From: Burkholderiaceae bacterium
GTDB lineage: Bacteria > Pseudomonadota > Gammaproteobacteria > Burkholderiales > Burkholderiaceae_E
DNA length: 64,000 nt
Direction of reading: 5' to 3'
Assembly (NCBI GenBank): GCA_021166725.1
Contig: JAJPES010000041.1
Location: 58,873-122,872 of the forward strand
Shown: positions 56,759 through 64,000 of the stretch, piece after piece
Layout of the letters: every line of letters starts with the position of its first letter
How positions within the stretch are numbered: position 1 is the first letter of the stretch
The notes under the pieces: model-generated
The model's input: only the letters and a program-made list of their open reading frames with translations
Database searches by the model: none
What the model was told of the DNA's origin: nothing
Position numbers and translations under genes: made by a program

Positions 56759-59685
56759 ATGACGAAGCCGCACGCAGATTCTTCGTCGACGCGCGCTGCC
56801 CGCCTTCGTTCCGCGCTGGCGCACGAGCGGCTGGTGCCGCCCGACAGTCCCGATCGTCGCACCGTGCTGCAACTGATGGCGGCCTCGGTAGCGCTGGCCG
56901 GCGCGGGCTGCACGCGCGTGCCCGACGAGCGCATCGTTCCCTACGAGCGGATGCCCGAGGCTGGTACGGCGTCCTTGCCGGTGTACTACGCGAGCGCCTT
57001 CGTTCGAAGCGGCTTCGCGCACGGTGTGCTGGTCGGCACGAAGCAGGGGCGCCCGATCAAGATCGAAGGCAATCCGACGCATCCGGCAAGCCGCGGCGCG
57101 ACCGACGTCTTCGCGCAGGCCTCGGTGCTGCAGCTGTGGGATCCCGATCGCTCGCCTGCCGTCGTGCAGCGGGGCCTGACGACGAGCTGGAGCGCCTTCG
57201 AGACCGCGTGGCGCGAACGAGAGGCGCAATTGTTCGCGCGGCGCGGCGAGGGGCTGCGGGTGCTCACCACGCGCTTCACGTCGCCGACGCTGCACCGGCA
57301 GATCGCCGTGCTGCTCGAGCGTTTTCCTCGCGCGCAATGGCATCGCTACGATCCGCTGCACTCGCCCGCCGCCGACGAGGGTGCTCGACGCGCCTTCGGA
57401 CGCGTCTTGCGGCCTGTTGCGCATTTCGACCGCGCGCGCTTCGTCCTGTCGCTGGGCGCCGATCCCTTCTCCGCAGGACCGGCCAGCGTGCGCGATGCGC
57501 TCGACTGGTCCACGCGCCGTGCCGACGACCTGCGCGCAAGCGGCGCCGCGACGCTGGCGCACCTGGTGTGCGTCGAGTCGACACGCGGGCTGTTCGGCGC
57601 ACGCGCCGACGAGCGCCTGGTGCTGGCGCCGGCGCAGATCGACGCGCTCGCCCGGCAACTTGCGGCGCAGTTGTATCCCGATCTTGCGGCGCCCGGGACG
57701 CCCATGCCGTCCGTGCCGGGAACGGATGCCGCTGCTGCGCGGATCGTGCGCTGGGCCGCGCGCCTGAAACGGGCGGGCGCGACTGCGCTCGTCGTCGCCG
57801 GGCCGCACGCGTCGGCAGGCGCGCACGAGATCGCGCATCGGCTGAACCGGCGACTCGGCGCAGGCGGCACCACCGTCGACTGGATCGAGCCGCCCGAGGG
57901 CGACGAACCGGCCGCGCCGATCGACGACCTGGCCGACGCGATGCGCACCGGCGACGTCGACACGCTGCTGGTTCTCGACGGCAATCCCTGCTACGACGCG
58001 CCGGCTCGCGCTCGATTCGCCGACGCGCTGCGCCGTGTCGAGTTCAGCGCGCACCTGTCGTCGTATCGCGACGAGACCTCGCAGGCCTGCAGCTGGCATC
58101 TGCCGCGATCGCACGACTACGAGCAGTGGAGCGACGCGCGTGCCTTCGACGGCAGCGCCACCGTGCTGCAGCCGGCGATCGCTCCGTTGTACGACACGCG
58201 CTCGGTGCACGAACTGCTCGCGCTGCTGACCGCCGGCGCCGAACGGGACGGGCGCGAGATCGTTCGCGCGACGTGGCGGGGCGAGCGCAAGGCCGACGAA
58301 TTCGATGCGTGGTGGCGGCACGGCCTGCGGGCCGGGGTGCTCGAGTCGAGCGCCTATCCGCCGCTCGCGTTGCCGCGCGAAGCGGCGGCTGCAACGGGGC
58401 TCGACGCTACGACCTCCGCGCGCGACGCAGGCACCGGCGCGAGCGCGCTCGGCGCGACCGCGCCGGCGGCCGAAGCCGCTGAGTCCTTCGTCGCCGTGTT
58501 CGTCGCCGACGCCTCGGTCGCCGACGGCGCCTTTGCCAACAACGCGTGGCTGCAGGAGTTGCCGCGTCCGTTCACCAAGCTCACCTGGGAGAACGCCGCC
58601 TTCATCGGCCCGGGCAGCGCGGTCGCGCATTCGCTGGCTACCGGCGACGTGGTGCGCATCGTCGCCGGCGAGCGCTCGATCGAGGCTGCACTGTGGGTGC
58701 AGCGCGGACACGCCGAAGGCGTCGTGAGCCTGCCGCTGGGCTACGGTCGGCGCAATGCCGGACGCGTTGGATCCGGCCTGGGCTTCGATGCCTACGCGTT
58801 GCGCGAAGACCTCGATGCGACGATCCGCGTGCAGCTCGAGCACACCGGTCGCCGCCACTCGTTCGCCGTCACCCAGCACACGATCGACCAGCACGGACGT
58901 CCGCTCGCACGCGTCGTCGCACCCGGCGAGCGCATCGACGAGCCGACGCACCCGAGGCCGTCGCTGTACCCGCCGGTCGAGTATCCGACGCATGCGTGGG
59001 CGATGGCAATCGACCTCGATGCGTGCATCGGCTGCAACGCCTGCACGATCGCGTGCCAGGCCGAGAACAACATCCCGGTGGTCGGCGCCGAGCAGGTGGC
59101 GATGGGGCGCGAGATGCACTGGATCCGCGTCGATCGCTACGAGGACGACGACGCGCGAACCGTCTTCCAGCCGGTGCCGTGCATGCACTGCGAGAACGCG
59201 CCCTGCGAGCTCGTGTGTCCGGTCGGCGCCACCGTGCACGACAGCGAAGGGCTGAACCTGCAGATCTACAACCGCTGCATCGGCACGCGCTTCTGCTCGA
59301 ACAACTGTCCCTACAAGGTGCGCCGCTTCAATTTCCTGCAGTGGGTCGACGAGAGCGTCGAGTCGCTGAAGGGACAGCGCAACCCCGACGTCACCGTGCG
59401 GCAGCGCGGCGTGATGGAGAAGTGCACCTATTGCCTGCAGCGCATCACGCGGGCGCGGCTGTCCGCCGAGCGCGAGGGCAGGACGATCGTCGACGGCGAA
59501 GTGCTCACCGCGTGCCAGGCGGTGTGCCCGACGCGGGCGATCCATTTCGGCGACGGCAACGACGCGAACGCCGAAGTGGTGCGCACGAAGCGCTCACCGC
59601 GCCACTACGCGCTGCTTGGCGAGTTGAACACGCGCCCGCGCACGACCTATCTTGCGCGGGTCGAGACGCCGCCGGAGCGCGACTC

Positions 59686-59689
<4 letters not shown>
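56759..59689 (+). CDS. actB: Alternative complex III iron-sulfur/molybdopterin-like subunit ActB
   Basis: Large periplasmic subunit, 976 aa. The N-terminal RR-containing signal with a lipobox-like AGAGC (DRRTVLQLMAASVALAGAGC) suggests Tat export and lipid anchoring. The molybdopterin oxidoreductase-like middle lacks an obvious N-terminal 4Fe-4S cysteine motif. The C-terminal ferredoxin-like part holds cluster motifs CIGCNACTIACQAEN, CMHCENAPCELVCPVGA, CIGTRFCSNNCPYK and CTYCLQR ... CQAVCP. It fits the fused ActB of ACIII. Four bases after actA. Confidence 0.93.
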
Positions 59690-61070
<1,381 letters not shown>

Positions 61071-61074
<4 letters not shown>

Positions 61075-61625
61075 ATCCTCCCGAAGCGCGAAACCCGGAG
61101 CCGATCCGCGGCTGGCTCGCCGAGTTCGCCACCGCCGACGCGCTGCTCGACGCGGCGCGCAAGGCGCACGACCGCGGATATGGCCGCGCCGAAGCGTATT
61201 CGCCGTTCCACGTCGAAGGGCTTGCGGAAGCGCTCGGCTCGCGCCGCACGCACGTGCCTGCGATCGTCTTTCTCGGCGGGCTTGCCGGCGGCGTGGGCGG
61301 CTTCTTCATGCAGTGGTACGCGGCGGTCGTCGATTACCCGATCGATGTCGGCGGGCGGCCGTTGAACAGCTGGCCGATGTTCGTTCCCGTCACCTTCGAG
61401 CTCGCCGTGCTCGGCGGCGCGCTGGCCGCCGTGCTCGCGCTGCTCATCGGCAGCGGCCTGCCGCGCATCACGCATCCGCTGTTTCGCGTGAAGGACTTCG
61501 ATCTCGCCACGCGCAACCGCTTCTTCCTGTACCTGCGCAGCGACGACCCGGGCTACGAGCGCGAATCGGCGGCGCGCTTTCTCGATTCGCTCGGCCCGCT
61601 GCGTCGCGTAGAGGTACCCAAATGA
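61071..61625 (+). CDS. actD: Alternative complex III membrane subunit ActD
   Basis: DUF3341-family ActD, 184 aa. The soluble N-terminal part has the family motif YSPFHVEGLAEALG, followed by two helices (VPAIVFLGGLAGGVGGFFMQ and VTFELAVLGGALAAVLALLIG) and a C-terminal soluble tail. GTG start overlaps actC. The stop codon is inside the first unit of a 14-bp tandem repeat leading into actE. Confidence 0.92.
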
Positions 61626-61668
61626 GGGTACCCAAATGAGGGTACCGAAATGAGGGTGCCGGCATGAG
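61613..61668 (+). repeat. Four 14-bp tandem repeats spanning the actD stop and actE start
   Basis: Units GGTACCCAAATGAG (twice), GGTACCGAAATGAG and GGTGCCGGCATGAG. Each carries ATGA, and the GAGGG of one unit lies 7 nt before the ATG of the next. They create three mini-ORFs, MRVPK, MRVPK and MRVPA (61622-61639, 61636-61653, 61650-61667), each overlapping the next start by four bases; the last overlaps actE. Confidence 0.92.
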
Positions 61669-62272
61669 TGCGCTGCGGGTCGTGCGCGCATTGCTGCTTG
61701 CCGCCTGCGTCGCGCTCGCCGGTTGCGAGCAGGTGATGCGCGACATGTACGAGCAGCCTCGTTTCGATCCCGACGCCGCCACGCCGCTCTTCGACGACGG
61801 CAGTGCGACGCGGCCGCCGCCGGACGGCAGCGTCGCGCGCTCGCGCGGCGACGCGGCAGCCACGGCGAGCGGACGCCTCGGCGACGAAGCCGTCGAAGAG
61901 GCGCAAGCCGCGTATGCGCGCGCCGACCTGCCGCCGATCACCGCGGCGCTGCTCGCACGGGGTCGCGAGCGCTTCGACATCTACTGCGCGCCGTGCCACT
62001 CGATCGTCGGCGACGGCGACGGACCGGTGGTGCGCCACGGGTTCCCCGCACCGCCGTCGTACCACATCGATCGGTTGCGCGAAGCGCCCGATCGTCATTT
62101 CTTCGACGTCGTGACGCAGGGACACGGGGTCATGTACTCGTACGCCGATCGCGTCCTGCCGCAGGACCGCTGGGCGATCGTCGCCTGGATCCGCGCGCTG
62201 CAGCTGAGCCAGCACGCGCCGGTCGATGCGCTGCCGCCGGCGCTTAAAGCGCAGCTGCAGGCGGCCCGATGA
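61664..62272 (+). CDS. actE: Alternative complex III monohaem cytochrome c lipoprotein ActE
   Basis: Periplasmic monohaem cytochrome, 202 aa. Signal peptide with lipobox VALAGC, haem site CAPCH (FDIYCAPCHSIVGDGDG) and a likely axial Met in QGHGVMYSYADR. The ATG is in the last unit of the tandem repeat. It would transfer electrons from ActA/B toward a terminal oxidase or soluble cytochrome. ATGA overlap with actF. Confidence 0.93.
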   Translation: MSALRVVRALLLAACVALAGCEQVMRDMYEQPRFDPDAATPLFDDGSATRPPPDGSVARSRGDAAATASGRLGDEAVEEAQAAYARADLPPITAALLARGRERFDIYCAPCHSIVGDGDGPVVRHGFPAPPSYHIDRLREAPDRHFFDVVTQGHGVMYSYADRVLPQDRWAIVAWIRALQLSQHAPVDALPPALKAQLQAAR

Positions 62273-63384
62273 ATACGACCGCCCGACGCTTCGGCCATGG
62301 TGCGCCCAGCTGGGCGGGACTGCTCGCCCTCGCGCTCGCGCTACCCGGGCTCGCGGTCGATCCGCCCATGTTCTTCGCCGCCTGGCTCGCCGCGTGGTGG
62401 ACCTGCCTGGGCATCGCGCTGGGCGCGCTCGCCAACGTCTGGATGCAGCGACTGAGCGGAGGGCAATGGGGCGAAGCGCTGCGTCCGGTCGCTTTCGCGC
62501 TCGCGCGTCGCATGCCGTGGATCCTGTTGCTCGGCATTCCGGCCGCGATCGGCATTCCGTGGCTCTACCCGTGGGCCGCACCCGGCTCGGACTGGCTCGA
62601 TGGCCTTTCGCGCCCGGCGTTCGTGTCCGCGTGGTTGCAGCCGCTGTTCTTCGTCGCACGCCTGGCGCTGTATGCGCTGGTCTGGTGGTGGCTCGCGCAG
62701 CAGCGCGACCCCGCGCTACCGAAGGCAAGGGCGGCCGTGGCGCTGCTGGTCTGGGCGATGGTCACGTCGCTCGCTTCGATCGACCTGCTGATGTCGCTGG
62801 TCGCCGGCTGGTACAGCACCGGCTTCGGACTGATCGTGTTGACGAGCCAGATGTACGGAGGAGCGGCCTTCGCCATCGCCGTGATCGCGACCGGCAGGCC
62901 ATTGCCGCGTCCGCTTCCGGAACGACCGCCGCTCGGCCGCGACCTGGGCAACCTGCTGCTGATGTACGCGATGACCTGGGGCTATCTGGCGTTCATGCAG
63001 TTCCTGATCATCTGGGCGGAGAACCTGCCGCACGAGATTTCGTGGTACGTGCCGCGGCTGCAGACCGGCTGGCGCTGGTTCGGACTGGCGGTCGTGATGG
63101 CATATCTCGTCGTTCCCTTCCTCGCGCTGCTGTTCCGGTCGGTGAAGGATCGCGCGCCCCGCCTGGCCGCGATCGCCTGGGGGCTCGTCGCCGCGCAGGC
63201 GCTGTATTCCACGTGGCTCGTCGTGCCGTCGGTCGCTGCGCATTCGCCGAACGCGTGGTGGCTGGTGCCGCTGTGCGCGTTCGGGCTGCTGCTGGTGCTG
63301 TTCGGCAGCGTGCCGCAGGCGATCGACGAGCGGGGATCGGCGGCGCGCGCCCAGCGGCAGGAGGCGACCCATGGCGCAGGCTGA
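62269..63384 (+). CDS. actF: Alternative complex III membrane subunit ActF
   Basis: Integral membrane protein of 371 aa with about ten hydrophobic segments, related in part to NrfD/ActC proteins. Conserved-looking stretches include FFAAWLAAWWTCLGIALGAL, SLASIDLLMSL and MTWGYLAFMQFLIIWAENLP. Overlaps actE by four bases and the next small gene by 14 bp. Confidence 0.92.
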   Translation: MNTTARRFGHGAPSWAGLLALALALPGLAVDPPMFFAAWLAAWWTCLGIALGALANVWMQRLSGGQWGEALRPVAFALARRMPWILLLGIPAAIGIPWLYPWAAPGSDWLDGLSRPAFVSAWLQPLFFVARLALYALVWWWLAQQRDPALPKARAAVALLVWAMVTSLASIDLLMSLVAGWYSTGFGLIVLTSQMYGGAAFAIAVIATGRPLPRPLPERPPLGRDLGNLLLMYAMTWGYLAFMQFLIIWAENLPHEISWYVPRLQTGWRWFGLAVVMAYLVVPFLALLFRSVKDRAPRLAAIAWGLVAAQALYSTWLVVPSVAAHSPNAWWLVPLCAFGLLLVLFGSVPQAIDERGSAARAQRQEATHGAG

Positions 63385-63700
63385 ACTCGCGCTGCGCCGC
63401 ATCGGCTGGATCGCGGCAGCTCTGGTCGCGACAGTCGTGCTCGTCGTCGTCGTCGCGTTCGCGCTGCTCGACGCCTGGCAGGCACCCAGAGGCGGTGCCG
63501 ACACAAGCGACACCAGCCGAGACGCGCGCTCGCTGCCGGCCGCGCCGCAACTCGAACTGCGCACGCACCGCGCCCGCAAGCGCGCGCGGCTGGACTCGAT
63601 CGGCTGGGTCGATCGCGATCGCGGCATCGCGCACATCCCGATCGACGAAGCGGCGAAGTTGCTCGAGGAAGGGAAGGGGGAAGGGGGAAGGGGGTGGGGG
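63371..63700 (+). CDS. Small membrane protein in the act operon (3' end unclear)
   Basis: Starts MAQAELALRRIGWIAAALVA with one membrane helix, then a soluble part with DSIGWVDRDRGIAHIPIDEAAKLL. This resembles small proteins found between alternative complex III and cytochrome oxidase/SCO genes. From about 63662 the frame enters a purine tract (LEEGKGEGG) and then low-complexity sequence without a stop. The normal end of about 100 residues is therefore lost, disrupted or misassembled. Confidence 0.6.
63662..63700 (+). repeat. Purine-rich tract, copy 5
   Basis: Begins CTCGAGGAAGGGAAGGGGGA, identical to the left arm inside the btuF-like gene over more than 20 bp, and again read in frame as LEEGKGEGG. 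Any partner arm would lie in the unreliable sequence that follows. Confidence 0.75.
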
Positions 63701-64000
63701 TCCGGCCCCGGGGGCGGGGGTTGCGGGGTTGTGGCACCGGGCGCCCGCCCCCGGGGGGGGGGGGCGGGCGCCCCCCCCCCCCCCCCCCCCCAGGGGGGCC
63801 GGCGGGGCACACAGGACCGCCCCCCGGGGGCCGGCCCCCCCCGGGCCCCCCGCCCCCCCCCCCCCCCCCCCCCCCCACCACCCCGCCCGCCGGGCGCAGG
63901 GGGGCGAGGAGGACGGGCCGGGGGGGGGGGGGGCCCCCCGGGGGGGCCCGCACACCCCCCGCCCGCCCCCCCCCCCCCCCCCACAACCCCCCCAGGGCGC
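63701..64000. other. Homopolymer-rich, probably erroneous contig end
   Basis: Almost only long runs of C and G with no codon structure. It is unlike anything else in the window and most likely a sequencing or assembly artefact beyond the purine tract. No feature is called in it. Confidence 0.75.

Noticed and set aside
63701..64000. Open frames through the terminal C/G runs.
   Set aside because: Pure homopolymer sequence with no coding signal, probably artefactual.

Overview
This window looks like chromosome from a GC-rich betaproteobacterium, most likely Burkholderiales. The gene content and order support this: purN-rsmB-panB, rpmB-rpmG-radC, fkpB-ispH, divergent fur/bamE, and hrcA ... grpE-dnaK-dnaJ. 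Almost all of it is single-copy housekeeping sequence packed into short operons, many with ATGA or GTGA stop/start overlaps. No prophage, transposase, CRISPR array or rRNA is visible. One tRNA (Thr, CGT), a cobalamin riboswitch and a probable 6S RNA are present.

Layout. 1-4.3 kb: ribF (partial), purN, an RsmB-type rRNA methyltransferase, panB and an SDR. 4.4-9.3 kb: rpmG/rpmB, radC, fkpB-ispH and a YadGH-type ABC exporter. 9.3-14.3 kb: the three-gene NAGGN osmolyte operon (asnO-ngg-M42 peptidase) and tRNA-Thr. 14.4-19.6 kb: a ferredoxin-reductase-like flavoprotein, a small Trp-rich protein, a ParA ATPase, ilvD and bfd/bfr. 19.6-24.4 kb: lgt, malonyl-CoA decarboxylase, malonyl-CoA synthetase and a TauE/SafE permease. 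24.4-27.8 kb: probable 6S RNA, zapA, a ZapB-like coiled coil and a DsbD/ScsB-type thiol reductase. 27.8-38.2 kb: B12 riboswitch, btuB-like receptor, BtuF-like protein, a ParA-like ATPase, a TldD/TldE pair, tonB-exbB-exbD and a ChaN lipoprotein. 38.2-45.4 kb: dapB, bamE, fur, recN, nadK, hrcA, hemH and a BON-LysM protein. 45.6-51.2 kb: grpE, dnaK, a four-helix-bundle ORF, dnaJ and a beta-CASP hydrolase. 51.3-63.7 kb: an NAD-type formate dehydrogenase (fused beta subunit plus alpha) followed by alternative complex III (actABCDEF) and a partial small membrane protein. The last 300 bp are homopolymer-rich and look like a poor contig end.

How the genes work together. The B12 riboswitch, TonB receptor, periplasmic binding protein and TonB-ExbBD energiser form a cobalamin/iron uptake theme, together with fur, bfd/bfr and ChaN. 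Formate dehydrogenase beside alternative complex III suggests formate-derived electrons entering a cytochrome-bc1-independent quinol oxidising chain. matB and malonyl-CoA decarboxylase would turn malonate into acetyl-CoA.

Most unusual signals. (1) A family of purine-rich (GGGGGAAG)n tracts. In one copy two tracts form a nearly perfect 31-bp inverted repeat bracketing a four-helix-bundle ORF squeezed between dnaK and dnaJ. In another, an ORF-less inverted pair lies in frame inside the btuF-like gene. This resembles the intervening-sequence (IVS) elements of 23S rRNA, but in protein-coding transcripts. (2) Four 14-bp tandem repeats at the actD/actE junction create a chain of three five-codon mini-ORFs linked by ATGA overlaps. 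(3) An unexplained minus-strand RNA with several hairpins and a strong intrinsic terminator lies near 15.5 kb. (4) In several genes a -10 box sits 6-8 nt before the start codon, suggesting leaderless mRNAs.
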